Assembly: GCA_021780935.1 (NCBI GenBank)
Contig: JAJXXT010000028.1
Span: 1-15,478 of the forward strand
Origin: Pseudomonadota bacterium
GTDB taxonomy: Bacteria > Pseudomonadota > Alphaproteobacteria > Acetobacterales > Acetobacteraceae
Direction: 5' to 3'
DNA length: 15,478 bases
The position numbers and the translations under genes are program-made. The notes beneath the pieces were generated by a model that had not been told where the DNA came from, searched no databases, and saw nothing but the letters and a program-made list of their open reading frames with translations. Positions 1 through 8,327 of this stretch are shown here, one piece after another (the first letter of the stretch is position 1; every line of letters begins with the position of its first letter).

Positions 1-1613
1 GCGGCGCCGCCGGGCTCGCGGCCGAGCTCGCGCAACCGGGCACGGTCGAGGCCGGGCTGTACGGGCATCTCCTGGCCGAGCGCTATCTCGGCCCGGCCTA
101 TCATTCGAGCCCGGCCGACCTCACGGCCTGGCTCGCCCGCTTCCCCGACCTGCCCGATGCGCCGGCGATCTACGCGCTGCTGCGCCGGCGCCTGCCGCCG
201 GGTGCGGTGGTGCCGCCACCACCTCCGGTGCCGGCGCCAATCGGCCAGCAGGCGGACGAGCCGCTGGCCGCGATCGATGAGGCGGTGGTGCCGCCGCTGC
301 CGCGCAACCCCACGCTCGACCAGACCATGCGGGACTTCGCGCGCGAGGGCAGCGTCGCCCGCGCGCTGCGCCTGCTGACACGCACGCCGGGGCTGACGGC
401 GGCGTATGGTGCGGTGCTGCGGGCGGAATTGGCCCGCGCGCTGTTCGCCGCCAATCGGGACGGCGAGGCGCTCGACCTGGCCGGGATCGCCTGGCGCCAG
501 AGCGGCGGGGCGAGCGGACTGGCGGCCTATGTCGCCGGGCTGGCGAGCTGGCGGCTCGGCCGCGTCGGCGAGGCGCGACGCTGGTTCGAGCAGGCCGCCG
601 GCGCCGCCGACGGGCTGCCGGCGCTCAAGGCCGCCGCCGCCCTGTGGGCCGCCCGGGCGCATCTGGGGCACGACCGCGCCGCGAGCCATGTCTGGCTCGA
701 ACAGGCGGCGGCCTTCCCGCGCAGCTTCCATGGCCAGATCGCCGCCCGCATGCTCGGCCGCGGCGAGACCGATGCGGCCGGGCCCGGCATGCTCGGCGAG
801 GCCGATATCGCCGCCGTCGGGGCCACGGCCGAGGGACGGCGTGCCTTCGCGCTGCTCCAGATCGGCCAGACCGCGCGCGCCGCGGCGGAGTTGCGCGCGC
901 TGGTGCTGCGCAGCCTCGATGAGCCGGTGTTTGCCGGAGCGGTGCTGCGGGTGGCGAACCGCGCCCGGCTGTTCGGCGTCGCGGCCCAGTTCGGCGGCCT
1001 GGTGCCGAGCGCGGCGCGGCTGGACCAGGGCGCGCTGCCGGTGCCGCTGCTGCGCCCGCGCAACGGCTTCCGCATCGATCCGGCGCTGGTCTACGCGCTC
1101 GCCCGGCTGGAATCGAATTTCGACGCCGCCGCCGTTTCGCCGGCCGGGGCACGCGGCCTGATGCAGATCATGCCGGTGACGGCGGGCTACCTCGCCGGGC
1201 AGGCCGAGGGGCAGGTCGAACACGTCGCCGCCTGGAAGGAGCGCCTGCGCGATCCCGGGCTCAATCTCGATCTCGGCCAGCGCTATCTGCTCTACCTCGC
1301 CGAGCACGGCGCCGTCGCCGGCGACATGCTGCGGCTGCTGGCCAGCTACAATGCCGGCCCCGGCAATGTCGCGCGCTGGAGTGCCACGATCCGCGACGAG
1401 GGCGACCCGCTGCTGTTCATCGAGGCGATCCCGAGCGAGGTGACGCGGCTCTATGTCCAGCGCGCGCTCACCTACACCTGGCTCTACGCCGCCCGCCTGC
1501 ATCTGCCGGCGCCGAGCCTCGACGATCTCGCCGCCGGGCGCTTTCCGGTTTTCCTCGCCGCCGGTAGGATGCCGTTCGGCGTAGCGGCCGAGGCCGCCAC
1601 GCGCATCCACTGA
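1..1613 (+). CDS. Soluble lytic murein transglycosylase, 5' end missing
   Basis: The reading frame is open from base 3 with no start inside the window, so the gene begins upstream; 536 residues are visible. The first part is Ala/Leu-rich and helical, as in the superhelical ring of Slt70-type enzymes. The C-terminal part is a GH23 SLT domain. The likely catalytic Glu is encoded at 1110-1112 in the motif RLESNF, followed by SPAGARGLMQIMP and later by SYNAGPGNVARW (about 1344-1380), which are the classic SLT blocks. The family cleaves the MurNAc-GlcNAc bond of peptidoglycan in the periplasm, forming 1,6-anhydro-MurNAc. A signal peptide would lie upstream and cannot be seen. An internal GTG at 207 could be miscalled as the start, but the protein-like frame clearly continues 5' of it. 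moaB follows after 14 bp, so the two are probably cotranscribed. Confidence 0.9.
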   Translation, partial: GAAGLAAELAQPGTVEAGLYGHLLAERYLGPAYHSSPADLTAWLARFPDLPDAPAIYALLRRRLPPGAVVPPPPPVPAPIGQQADEPLAAIDEAVVPPLPRNPTLDQTMRDFAREGSVARALRLLTRTPGLTAAYGAVLRAELARALFAANRDGEALDLAGIAWRQSGGASGLAAYVAGLASWRLGRVGEARRWFEQAAGAADGLPALKAAAALWAARAHLGHDRAASHVWLEQAAAFPRSFHGQIAARMLGRGETDAAGPGMLGEADIAAVGATAEGRRAFALLQIGQTARAAAELRALVLRSLDEPVFAGAVLRVANRARLFGVAAQFGGLVPSAARLDQGALPVPLLRPRNGFRIDPALVYALARLESNFDAAAVSPAGARGLMQIMPVTAGYLAGQAEGQVEHVAAWKERLRDPGLNLDLGQRYLLYLAEHGAVAGDMLRLLASYNAGPGNVARWSATIRDEGDPLLFIEAIPSEVTRLYVQRALTYTWLYAARLHLPAPSLDDLAAGRFPVFLAAGRMPFGVAAEAATRIH

Positions 1614-1627
1614 AGCGGAGGCGACGC

Positions 1628-2176
1628 ATGGCGCGGATCGACGAGACGAGGCGGTTCATTCCGGTCAATGTCGCGGTGCTGACGGTGTCGGACACGCGCA
1701 GCGCGGTCAACGATACCTCCGGTGACGCGCTGGCCGACCGCATTGCCGCCGCCGGCCATCGGCTGGTGGCGCGTGCCATCGAGCGCGACGAGGCGGATGC
1801 GATCGAGCAGCGTCTGCGCGGCTGGATCGCCGATCCGGATGTGGACGTGGTCATCACCACCGGCGGCACCGGCATCACCGGCCGGGACGTGACGCCCGAG
1901 GCGTTCGAACGCGTGCTGGAGAAGCGCATCGAGGGGTTCGGCGAGCTGTTCCGCATGCTGAGCTACCAGAAGATCGGCACCTCGACGATGCAGTCGCGCG
2001 CACTCGGCGGTGTTGCCGGCGGTACCTATCTTTTTGCGCTGCCGGGCAGCCCCGGCGCGGTGAAGGATGCGTGGGACGACATTCTGCTCTGGCAGCTCGA
2101 CGCTCGCCACCGGCCATGCAATCTGGTCGAGCTGATGCCGCGCCTCACCGAGCACATGAAGCCGGCGGCCGAATAG
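1628..2176 (+). CDS. moaB: Molybdenum cofactor biosynthesis protein MoaB
   Basis: This 182-residue protein belongs to the MoaB/MogA family, which binds molybdopterin and, in active members, adenylylates it before molybdenum insertion in the cytoplasm. Visible family blocks are LTVSDTRS (residues 18-25), TTGGTG (77-82), the following GRDVTPEAF with Asp87, and the late LPGSPGAV motif. The length is close to E. coli MoaB. The start is the ATG preceded by GCGGAGGCG. It sits 14 bp after the transglycosylase stop, which suggests cotranscription without an obvious functional link. MoaB versus MogA cannot be settled from motifs alone; the N-terminal extension (FIPVNVAVLTVSDTR) looks more like MoaB. 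Confidence 0.9.
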   Translation: MARIDETRRFIPVNVAVLTVSDTRSAVNDTSGDALADRIAAAGHRLVARAIERDEADAIEQRLRGWIADPDVDVVITTGGTGITGRDVTPEAFERVLEKRIEGFGELFRMLSYQKIGTSTMQSRALGGVAGGTYLFALPGSPGAVKDAWDDILLWQLDARHRPCNLVELMPRLTEHMKPAAE

Positions 2177-2197
2177 ACCTGCCTCGCGGCTGCCGCC

Positions 2198-2476
2198 TCA
2201 GGCCGCCGCGCCCGGCTCCTCGCCGCATGCGCACCCTGGCGTCGGGCCGGCGGCGCCGCGCACCACGTGGTGGTCGATCCACTCCGCCACCAGCCGCCGC
2301 GCCTCGCTCAGCGGCGCCTCCGGGTGGTGGATGCGATAGAGGGTGGTGCAGGCCGTGAAGGCGCTGAAATCGGACGTGCCACATGCGCGCAGCTCGCGAT
2401 AGGCCGTCACCACCGCCCGCTCGCAGCGCCGGGCGAACAGCCCGGATGCCTGCGCCGCGCGCTCATCCAAATCCAT
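2198..2476 (-). CDS. Small hypothetical protein with several Cys and His residues
   Basis: I do not recognise this 92-residue protein. The ATG at 2476 is preceded by a purine-rich G-run (GTGGGGGCC) that could serve as a ribosome site. It is predicted mostly helical, with a charged N-terminus (MDLDERAAQ). Cysteines lie at 18, 32, 43, 82 and 84 and His pairs at 50-51 and 69-70. The tail carries a CAC motif (GCACGEE). No signal peptide or membrane segment is visible. The stop lies 21 bp from the moaB stop (convergent), and the start is divergent from pntAA, with about 195 bp between. The frame continues open upstream across pntAA, but that part is antisense shadow. The residue composition and placement between transcription units support a real gene, but only moderately. 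Confidence 0.6.
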   Translation of the reverse strand: MDLDERAAQASGLFARRCERAVVTAYRELRACGTSDFSAFTACTTLYRIHHPEAPLSEARRLVAEWIDHHVVRGAAGPTPGCACGEEPGAAA

Positions 2477-2585
2477 GCCGGCCCCCACTCGCTGCCCCCG
2501 CTCGTTGCCGCGCCGCGACGGCCTGACACGATAGCGGCATCGCGCAGGCGGCGGCAAGCGCCGCTGCGCCGGCTCCGCCACCCTC

Positions 2586-2614
2586 TTGCCACTCATCTTG
2601 CGCCATCGTATTGC
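2586..2614 (+). promoter_or_regulatory. Candidate housekeeping-type promoter for the pnt operon
   Basis: TTGCCA (2586-2591) and TATTGC (2609-2614) are separated by 17 bp, in the most AT-rich part of the gap between the small minus-strand gene and pntAA. The -35 matches the sigma70 consensus at five of six positions; the -10 is weak. The pntAA start is about 58 bp downstream. This rests on motif reading only. Confidence 0.3.
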
Positions 2615-2671
2615 GACAAAGGGGCCGCGTCCTGCGACCGCGTTTGTTGCACACCAGCAAAGGATGGCCAG

Positions 2672-3817
2672 ATGCGCCTTGCGGTGCTTAGGGAGCGTCG
2701 GGAGTTCGAGGCGCGTGTCGCGGCGAGCCCGGAGACGGTCAAGAAACTCGCCGCCCTCGGCATGTCCGTCGCCGTCGAGACCGGCGCCGGGACACGGTCC
2801 GGCTGGTCGGACGCCGATTTTGCCGCCGCCGGCGCCGAAATCGCCGCCGACGCCGCGGCCGCGTTGGCCGGTGCCGGCATCGTCTTCGCGGTGCAGATGC
2901 CCGACGCCGCCGAGCGCGCCGCGATCGGGCGGGGCGCGCTGCTGGTCTCGATCTCCAACGCCTTCGCCGACCCGTCGCTGGTTCCGGCCCTGGCCGAGGC
3001 CGGCATCGATGCCGCCGCGCTCGAAATGCTGCCGCGCATCACGCGCGCCCAGTCGATGGACGTGCTGTCGAGCCAGGCGAATCTCGCCGGCTATCGCGCC
3101 GTGATCGAGTCCGCCGGCGCGTTCGATCGTGGCTTTCCGATGATGATGACCGCCGCTGGCACGGTGCCGCCGGCGCGGGTCTTCGTCATCGGCGCCGGTG
3201 TCGCCGGGCTGCAGGCGATCGCCACCGCGCGCCGGCTCGGCGCCATCGTCTCCGCCACCGATGTCCGGCCGGCGGCCAAGGAGGAGATCAAATCGCTCGG
3301 CGCCAGCTTCGTCGGTGTCGAGGATGAGGAGACCCGCGCGGCGCAGACCGCGGGCGGCTACGCCAAGGAAATGAGCGAGGCGTTCCGCCAGAAGCAGGCG
3401 GCGCTGATGGCCGAGACGGTGGCCAAGAACGATATCGTGATCTGCACCGCGCTGGTGATGGGGCGCAAGGCGCCGGTGATCGTCACCGCGCCGATGGTCG
3501 CCGCCATGCGGGCCGGCAGCGTCATCATCGATCTCGCGGCCGACGCCGGCGGCAACTGCGCCGCCACGCGGCCGGGCGAGGCCTATGTCACCGAGAACGG
3601 CGTCAAGATTCTCGGCCACCGCAACTGGCCGGCGCGCATTCCCGTCGCGGCATCGAGCCTCTACGCGCGCAATCTGCTCACCTTCCTCTCGACCTTCTGG
3701 GACAAGGAGGCGAAGGCCCCGAAGCTGCCCGAGACCGACGAGATCGTGAAGGGCGTGATGCTGACGCGCGGCGGCGCCGTCGTGCATCCGCAGTTCCTGC
3801 CCGCGCAGGCCGCCTGA
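2672..3817 (+). CDS. pntAA: NAD(P) transhydrogenase subunit alpha part 1 (domain I)
   Basis: The 381-residue soluble NAD(H)-binding domain I of the proton-translocating transhydrogenase, which couples hydride transfer from NADH to NADP+ with proton movement across the inner membrane and so supplies NADPH. The start MRLAVLRER followed by [12 protein letters not shown] is the usual family opening. The ATG at 2672 has AAAGGA about 8 bp upstream and is preferred over the out-of-frame ATG at 2664. The Rossmann motif GAGVAGLQA spans residues 174-182, with Asp197 (SATDVRP) in the ribose-binding position. The conserved loop [19 protein letters not shown] (123-141) is intact. The split of the alpha subunit into PntAA and PntAB is typical of Rhodospirillum and other alphaproteobacteria. 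pntAB follows after 20 bp. Confidence 0.95.
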   Translation: MRLAVLRERREFEARVAASPETVKKLAALGMSVAVETGAGTRSGWSDADFAAAGAEIAADAAAALAGAGIVFAVQMPDAAERAAIGRGALLVSISNAFADPSLVPALAEAGIDAAALEMLPRITRAQSMDVLSSQANLAGYRAVIESAGAFDRGFPMMMTAAGTVPPARVFVIGAGVAGLQAIATARRLGAIVSATDVRPAAKEEIKSLGASFVGVEDEETRAAQTAGGYAKEMSEAFRQKQAALMAETVAKNDIVICTALVMGRKAPVIVTAPMVAAMRAGSVIIDLAADAGGNCAATRPGEAYVTENGVKILGHRNWPARIPVAASSLYARNLLTFLSTFWDKEAKAPKLPETDEIVKGVMLTRGGAVVHPQFLPAQAA

Positions 3818-3837
3818 CCCCTGGAGAGAGCCCCACC

Positions 3838-4233
3838 ATGAACCCGAACCAGTTGGCCGAGGAGGCCGCACGGCTCGCCGCTGCGGCCGGCGAACTCGCC
3901 GAACATGCAGGCCGCGTCGCCGCTGCCGCCGGCCCGGTGGCGCACGCGGTCGAGCCCTTCGTCTTTCTCTTCGCCATCTTCGTGATGGCCATCTTCGTCG
4001 GCTACTACGTGGTCTGGAACGTCACGCCGGCGCTGCACTCGCCGCTGATGGCCGTGACCAACGCGATCAGCTCGGTGATCATCGTCGGCGCCATGCTCGC
4101 GACCGGGCTCGGCACCAGCACCGCCGCGGTGGTGTTCGGCTTCCTCGCCGTCACGCTGGTGAGCGTGAACATATTCGGCGGTTTCGTGGTGACGCAGCGG
4201 ATGCTGTCGATGTTCCGCAAGAAGGGGAAATAG
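3838..4233 (+). CDS. pntAB: NAD(P) transhydrogenase subunit alpha part 2 (membrane)
   Basis: This 131-residue protein is the small membrane subunit of the three-polypeptide transhydrogenase. The N-terminal ~40 residues are Ala/Glu-rich and soluble. They are followed by about three to four hydrophobic segments (for example [20 protein letters not shown], and the runs containing [10 protein letters not shown] and [11 protein letters not shown]). The tail is basic (MFRKKGK), suggesting a cytoplasmic C-terminus. With PntB it forms the proton channel. A GGAGAG ribosome site precedes the ATG. pntB starts only 5 bp after its stop, so translation is probably coupled. Confidence 0.93.
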   Translation: MNPNQLAEEAARLAAAAGELAEHAGRVAAAAGPVAHAVEPFVFLFAIFVMAIFVGYYVVWNVTPALHSPLMAVTNAISSVIIVGAMLATGLGTSTAAVVFGFLAVTLVSVNIFGGFVVTQRMLSMFRKKGK

Positions 4234-4238
4234 CGGCG

Positions 4239-5645
4239 ATGTCCGAGAGCCTGACCTCGCTCGCCTATCTCGTCGCTGCGGTTCTCTTCATCCTCGCGCT
4301 GCGCGGCCTGTCGCATCCGGAAACCGCGCGCCGCGGCAACCAGATGGGCATGGTGGGCATGGCGATCGCCGTGCTCGCGACGCTCCTGCATCCGCACATG
4401 GGTCTCGGCGGCTACGGGCTGATGCTGATCGGTGTCATCATCGGCGGTGGCGCGGGCACCTTCGTCGCGCTGCGCATCCAGATGACGGCGCTGCCGCAGC
4501 TCGTCGCCGCGTTCCACTCCCTCGTCGGTCTCGCCGCCGTGTTCGTCGCCGCCGCGGCGCTGAACGCGCCGGAGGCCTTCGGCATCGGCAGCCCCGGCGC
4601 GATCCATCCGCAGAGCCTGATCGAGATGTCGCTCGGCCTTGCCATCGGCGCCATCACCTTCACCGGCTCGCTGATCGCCTTCGCCAAGCTGCAGGCGCTG
4701 ATGAAGGGCGCGCCGATCACGTTCCCGCTGCAGCATCCGATCAATCTCGGCATCGGCGTGGCGATTGTGCTGCTGGTCATCGCCTTCGTCGCCACCGGGG
4801 GCAGCCAGGTGGTGTTCTGGCTGATCGCGCTGCTCTCGCTCGCGCTCGGTTTCCTGCTCATCATCCCGATCGGCGGCGCGGACATGCCGGTGATCGTCTC
4901 GATGCTGAACAGCTACTCGGGGTGGGCCGCCTGCGGCATCGGCTTCACGGTGCAGAACCTGGCGCTGATCATCACCGGCGCGCTCGTCGGCGCCTCCGGC
5001 GCGATCCTGTCCTACATCATGTGCAAGGGCATGAACCGCAGCATCCTCAACGTGCTGCTCGGCGGCTTCGGCACCGATACCGGGGTCGGACCCGCCGCCG
5101 GCGCGGGCGGGGACCGCAGCGTCAAGGCCGGCGCCGCCGACGATGCCGCCTTCATCCTCAAGAACGCGTCCAAGGTCATCATCGTGCCCGGCTACGGCAT
5201 GGCGGTGGCGCAGGCGCAGCACGCGCTGCGCGAGATGGCGGACACGCTCAAGGCCGAAGGCGTCGAGGTGAAATACGCCATCCATCCCGTCGCCGGGCGC
5301 ATGCCGGGGCACATGAACGTGTTGCTCGCGGAGGCCAACGTGCCCTACGACGAGGTCTTCGAACTTGAAGAAATCAACAACGAGTTCCAGACCGCCGACG
5401 TCGCCTACGTCATCGGCGCCAACGACGTCACCAATCCGGCGGCGAAGACCGATCCGAAATCGCCGATCTACGGCATGCCCATCCTCGAAGTGGAGAAGGC
5501 GCGCACGGTGCTGTTCATCAAGCGCTCGATGGCCTCCGGTTACGCCGGCGTCGAGAACGAGCTGTTCTTCCGCAACAACACCATGATGCTGTTCGGCGAC
5601 GCGAAGAAGATGACCGAGGAGATCGTCCAGGCCCTCGGGCACTGA
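4239..5645 (+). CDS. pntB: NAD(P) transhydrogenase subunit beta
   Basis: At 468 residues this is the normal length for PntB. The N-terminal two-thirds is a multi-helix membrane domain II that carries part of the proton pathway. The C-terminal domain III (from about residue 290) binds NADP(H): GYGMAVAQ at residues 318-325 is the dinucleotide fold signature, followed by IHPVAGRMPGHMNVLLAEA and the ANDVTNPAA motif, all family-typical. It completes the pntAA-pntAB-pntB operon. The next gene (a BKACE enzyme) starts 22 bp downstream with its own strong ribosome site and no hairpin between, so readthrough is likely. Confidence 0.96.
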   Translation: MSESLTSLAYLVAAVLFILALRGLSHPETARRGNQMGMVGMAIAVLATLLHPHMGLGGYGLMLIGVIIGGGAGTFVALRIQMTALPQLVAAFHSLVGLAAVFVAAAALNAPEAFGIGSPGAIHPQSLIEMSLGLAIGAITFTGSLIAFAKLQALMKGAPITFPLQHPINLGIGVAIVLLVIAFVATGGSQVVFWLIALLSLALGFLLIIPIGGADMPVIVSMLNSYSGWAACGIGFTVQNLALIITGALVGASGAILSYIMCKGMNRSILNVLLGGFGTDTGVGPAAGAGGDRSVKAGAADDAAFILKNASKVIIVPGYGMAVAQAQHALREMADTLKAEGVEVKYAIHPVAGRMPGHMNVLLAEANVPYDEVFELEEINNEFQTADVAYVIGANDVTNPAAKTDPKSPIYGMPILEVEKARTVLFIKRSMASGYAGVENELFFRNNTMMLFGDAKKMTEEIVQALGH

Positions 5646-5667
5646 GGCGGGCAGGGAGGTAATCAAC

Positions 5668-6597
5668 ATGGCGGGACGCAAAGTCATCATCACCTGCGCG
5701 GTGACGGGGGCGATCCACACGCCCTCGATGTCGCCCCATCTGCCGGTGACGCCCGATGAGATCGCCGCCGGGGCCATCGCGGCGGCGGAGGCGGGTGCCG
5801 CGATCGTGCATCTGCACGCGCGCGACCCGATCACCGGTAAGCCGGATCAGAGCCCCGAAGCCTTCGCGGCCTTCCTGCCGCGCATCAAGCAGGCGACCGA
5901 CGCGGTGGTGAACATCACCTCTGGCGGCGCGCCGACCATGCTCATCCGCGAGCGCATCATGCCCTCGCTGCGCTTCAAGCCGGAAGTCGCCTCGCTCAAC
6001 ATGGGCTCGATGAATTTCGGCCTGTTCCCCATGCTTGGCCGGTTCAAGGAGTTCAAGCACGATTGGGAGCGGCAGCATCTCGAGGGCTCGCGCGATCTCA
6101 TCTTCCGCAACACCTTCGCGGACATCGAATACGCGCTGCGCGAATTGGGCGATGCCGGCACGCGCTTCGAGTTCGAGTGCTACGACGTCGGCCATCTCTA
6201 CAATCTCGCCCATTTCCTCGAACGCGGCCTGGTGAAGGCGCCGCTGTTCGTGCAGACCGTGTTCGGCATCCTCGGCGGCATCGGCCCGCATCCCGAGGAC
6301 GTGATGCACATGAAGCGCACCGCGGACCGGCTGTTCGGCAACGCCTATCGCTGGTCGGTGCTCGGCGCCGGGCGCAACCAGATGCCGATCGCGGCCATGG
6401 CCGCCGCGATGGGCGCCAATGTCCGCGTCGGGCTCGAAGACAGTCTCTGGATCGGGCCGGGCAAACTCGCCGAAAGCAACGCCGCGCAGGTGCGACAGGT
6501 GCGCCAGATCCTCGAAGGCCTCGGGCTCGAGATCGCAACTCCGGCCGAGGCCCGCGAAATCCTCGCGCTCAAGGGCGGAGACAAGGTCGCTTTCTGA
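5668..6597 (+). CDS. BKACE/DUF849 beta-keto acid cleavage enzyme
   Basis: A 309-residue TIM-barrel protein of the BKACE family, whose founding member Kce cleaves 3-keto-5-aminohexanoate with acetyl-CoA in lysine fermentation. Other members act on different beta-keto acids, so the substrate is unknown here. Visible signatures are ITCAVTGA near the N-terminus, HLHARD with the Zn ligands His48 and His50, NITSGG (82-87), the SLNMGSMNFG block (about 109-118), and VGLED, where Glu257 matches the third metal ligand of the family. The ATG follows GGGAGGT. It lies 22 bp after pntB and 13 bp before the cupin gene, suggesting one long transcript. The enzyme is cytoplasmic and needs CoA thioesters. Confidence 0.88.
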   Translation: MAGRKVIITCAVTGAIHTPSMSPHLPVTPDEIAAGAIAAAEAGAAIVHLHARDPITGKPDQSPEAFAAFLPRIKQATDAVVNITSGGAPTMLIRERIMPSLRFKPEVASLNMGSMNFGLFPMLGRFKEFKHDWERQHLEGSRDLIFRNTFADIEYALRELGDAGTRFEFECYDVGHLYNLAHFLERGLVKAPLFVQTVFGILGGIGPHPEDVMHMKRTADRLFGNAYRWSVLGAGRNQMPIAAMAAAMGANVRVGLEDSLWIGPGKLAESNAAQVRQVRQILEGLGLEIATPAEAREILALKGGDKVAF

Positions 6598-6610
6598 GGG
6601 AGACACCGCG

Positions 6611-7060
6611 ATGCGCCGCTTCCTGCTGCTCGCCGCCGCCATCGCCCTTGGGGCCATGGCAGACGCCCACAAGCCTGACCCGAAAGTGCTCGCCTACACT
6701 CTGCCCGATCAGATCCAGTGGAAGGAATCGGCGGAAATTCCCGGCGTCGAATACGCCAACATGGTCGGAGACCCATCCAAGCCAGGGCTCTATATCCAGC
6801 TCATCCGCTGGCAGCCCTTTCATATGAGCCATCCGCATTACCACCTGCGCGACCGGTTCATCACCGTCATCTCCGGCACCTGGTGGGTCGGAACGGGCCG
6901 GAAATTCGACCCCGATAGCACCACCCCGATGCCCGCCGGGAGCTTCGTCGTCCATTACGGCAACCAGATCCACTACGACGGCGCCAAGGACGAAACCGCG
7001 ATCATCGAGATCACCGGCGAGGGCCCGGGGACGCCGATCATGGTGACGGAAGAGAAGTAA
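6611..7060 (+). CDS. Secreted cupin-domain protein
   Basis: A 149-residue single-domain cupin. The first ~19 residues (basic MRR, hydrophobic LLLAAAIALGAMA, then DAH) form a likely signal peptide, so it should be periplasmic. The first cupin block supplies His71, His74, His76 and His78 (FHMSHPHYHLRDRF) followed by VISGTWWVG. The second supplies PAGSFVVHYGNQIHYDG with His115 and His121. These His residues probably hold a metal, although the usual Glu of motif 1 is not obvious (Arg/Asp instead). The ATG at 6611 has GGGAGA 8 bp upstream; an in-frame start further upstream would overlap the BKACE gene and is rejected. No specific reaction can be assigned. Confidence 0.82.
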   Translation: MRRFLLLAAAIALGAMADAHKPDPKVLAYTLPDQIQWKESAEIPGVEYANMVGDPSKPGLYIQLIRWQPFHMSHPHYHLRDRFITVISGTWWVGTGRKFDPDSTTPMPAGSFVVHYGNQIHYDGAKDETAIIEITGEGPGTPIMVTEEK

Positions 7061-7084
7061 GCCGAGGCGGCGCCGCGCCTCGGC
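7061..7084. terminator. Bidirectional hairpin between convergent operons
   Basis: GCCGAGGCG and CGCCTCGGC form a perfect 9-bp stem around a 6-nt loop. It begins directly after the cupin stop and lies 12 bp from the stop of the opposing DoxX gene. There is no T-run on either side, so it may act as a high-GC or Rho-assisted terminator for both strands. Confidence 0.6.
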
Positions 7085-7096
7085 CCGGGACCGCGT

Positions 7097-7552
7097 TCAG
7101 GCGCCGAGACACCGCGCGCGGATCGCGGCATCGAGGGAGAGCGTGCCGGCGCCGCGGGCGAGCAGCACGAGCAGCATCGCCGCCCACTGGATGTGCGTCG
7201 GCCAGGCCAGCGGATAGACGAAAATCTCGATGAAGGCCGTCATGCCGAGCAGCACCAGCGCCGCGCCGCGCGTGAACAGGCCCAGCACCAGCAGGATCGG
7301 CGTCGAGAGCTCGATGCTCGCCGCCATCACCGCCGCGATGTCCGGCGGCAGCACGGGCACCTTGTATTCGTCCTGGAACAGCGCCACCGCCGCGCCCCAG
7401 TCGGCGAGTTTGGTCGTGCCGGAGGCCCAGAACACCTCGGCCACCGCCAATCGCAGCGGAATCGCCAGCAGCGCGTAAGGGAGCCGGTCGAGCAGGGCGA
7501 GTGCGGTGCGCGGCAGCGCGAACCGGTCGGCGCGGGCGAAGGTCGTGCTCAT
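7097..7552 (-). CDS. DoxX-family membrane protein of the bufferin operon
   Basis: A 151-residue protein with about four hydrophobic helices, consistent with the DoxX/DoxD-like family. Family-like text includes PLRLAVAEVFWASGTTKLADW, the run ELSTPILLVLGLFTRGAA and the C-terminal YPLAWPTHIQWAAMLLVLLARGAG. The ATG at 7552 follows GGGAG by 9 bp and lies 4 bp after the bufC stop. DoxX proteins are frequent last genes of DUF2282-DUF692-DUF2063 operons, where their role (possibly redox or membrane support for the modified peptide) is not well established. The position fits that pattern exactly. The frame stays open upstream inside bufC, but that part is shadow. Confidence 0.87.
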   Translation of the reverse strand: MSTTFARADRFALPRTALALLDRLPYALLAIPLRLAVAEVFWASGTTKLADWGAAVALFQDEYKVPVLPPDIAAVMAASIELSTPILLVLGLFTRGAALVLLGMTAFIEIFVYPLAWPTHIQWAAMLLVLLARGAGTLSLDAAIRARCLGA

Positions 7553-7556
7553 GGCG

Positions 7557-8327
7557 TCAACTCCCGAGAGCGTCGGCGACAAATCCGGTGAAGCGTTCGG
7601 CGGTGAGGCAGGCGGCGAGCCAGTGCGGCGCCGCCTCGGGCGCGGCCGCGCTGGCCTGCGACAGCGTCTGGCCGCCGGCCAGCGCGGCGAGGAAATGCCA
7701 TTCCGCGGCGGCGAGGCGCGCGATGCCGACGGTCTCGCCGCGGCGCTGCACCGCCAGGTGCACCGGGCCGGCGCGCACGTCCAGTGCGGCCAGCGCATCG
7801 TCGTCGCCCGCGCGCACGCCCTCCCAGATCGCGTCCGCCGGATGGGCGAGCGCGAGCAGCCGCAGCGTCGGGTGCGGCGTGAAGCGCAGGTCCGCGGCCT
7901 CGGCCAGCGCCGCCGCCAGAGCGGTCACGGAGACCGGCGCTGCCTCCTCCGCCTCGCTCGATTCGTGCATCGCCCATTCGAGCCGCGCCACGTCGGCGAG
8001 ATAGGCGAGCGCGGCGGCGGTCGGGTCGGCGGCGAGGAAATCGGCGAAACCGTCGCCGTAGCGCGCCAGCAGCGGCGAGCGTGGCGGCGCGGCTTCGATG
8101 AAGCGCAGCGCGGCGGCGTCGAAGAACTCCGCGCCCACCAGCTGATCGACGATGGGAAAGGTCAGCCGCAGCGCCCCGGTCAGCGCCGCCCGCACGTTGG
8201 CACGGTAGATGCCGAGCCGCGCCGCCGGCGCGATGCCGTTCGCGCGCACCAGGCCGGCAAACGCCGCGCCATCCCCCCCGAGCAGCGCCGCACGCATCGC
8301 GGCCTGGACCTCATGCAGCGCGGGCAT
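7557..8327 (-). CDS. bufC: BufC/HvfC-like MNIO partner protein (DUF2063)
   Basis: A 256-residue protein. Its N-terminal ~95 residues carry the DUF2063 pattern: a FAGLVRA helix, RLGIYRANVRAALTGAL, FPIVDQLVG, then PPRSPLLARYGDGFADFL. Databases often call this family DNA-binding, but next to DUF692 it is the MNIO partner thought to present the precursor peptide to the enzyme. The C-terminal half (EWAMHESSEAEEA onward) is the usual less conserved domain. Two ATGs lie close together at 8333 and 8327. GGGAGGG at 8334-8340 is correctly spaced (6 nt) only for 8327, so I chose that one. The start overlaps the 3' end of bufB by 17 bp, indicating translational coupling. The DoxX gene follows after 4 bp. 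Confidence 0.87.
   Translation of the reverse strand: MPALHEVQAAMRAALLGGDGAAFAGLVRANGIAPAARLGIYRANVRAALTGALRLTFPIVDQLVGAEFFDAAALRFIEAAPPRSPLLARYGDGFADFLAADPTAAALAYLADVARLEWAMHESSEAEEAAPVSVTALAAALAEAADLRFTPHPTLRLLALAHPADAIWEGVRAGDDDALAALDVRAGPVHLAVQRRGETVGIARLAAAEWHFLAALAGGQTLSQASAAAPEAAPHWLAACLTAERFTGFVADALGS

Noticed and set aside
2477..3871. Long minus-strand open frame opposite pntAA, continuous with the small hypothetical gene
   Set aside because: pntAA is a certain gene on the other strand. The antisense translation is low-complexity Arg/Gly/Asp-rich text typical of GC-rich shadows; only the last 92 codons look like a protein.
5537..5542. GTAACC on the minus strand inside pntB as a fourth sigma-factor promoter
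   Set aside because: No CGCA follows at a 16-base spacing, and it lies within coding sequence with no minus-strand gene downstream.
4005..5834. 609-codon minus-strand open frame across pntAB, pntB and the next gene start
   Set aside because: It spans three genes recognised on the plus strand, and its translation is His/Asp/Glu/Arg-rich repeat-like text without domains, as expected for the antisense of high-GC coding sequence.
7557..8327. DNA-binding transcription factor reading of bufC
   Set aside because: DUF2063 proteins are sometimes labelled DNA-binding, but no helix-turn-helix is apparent and the position after DUF692 fits an MNIO partner.
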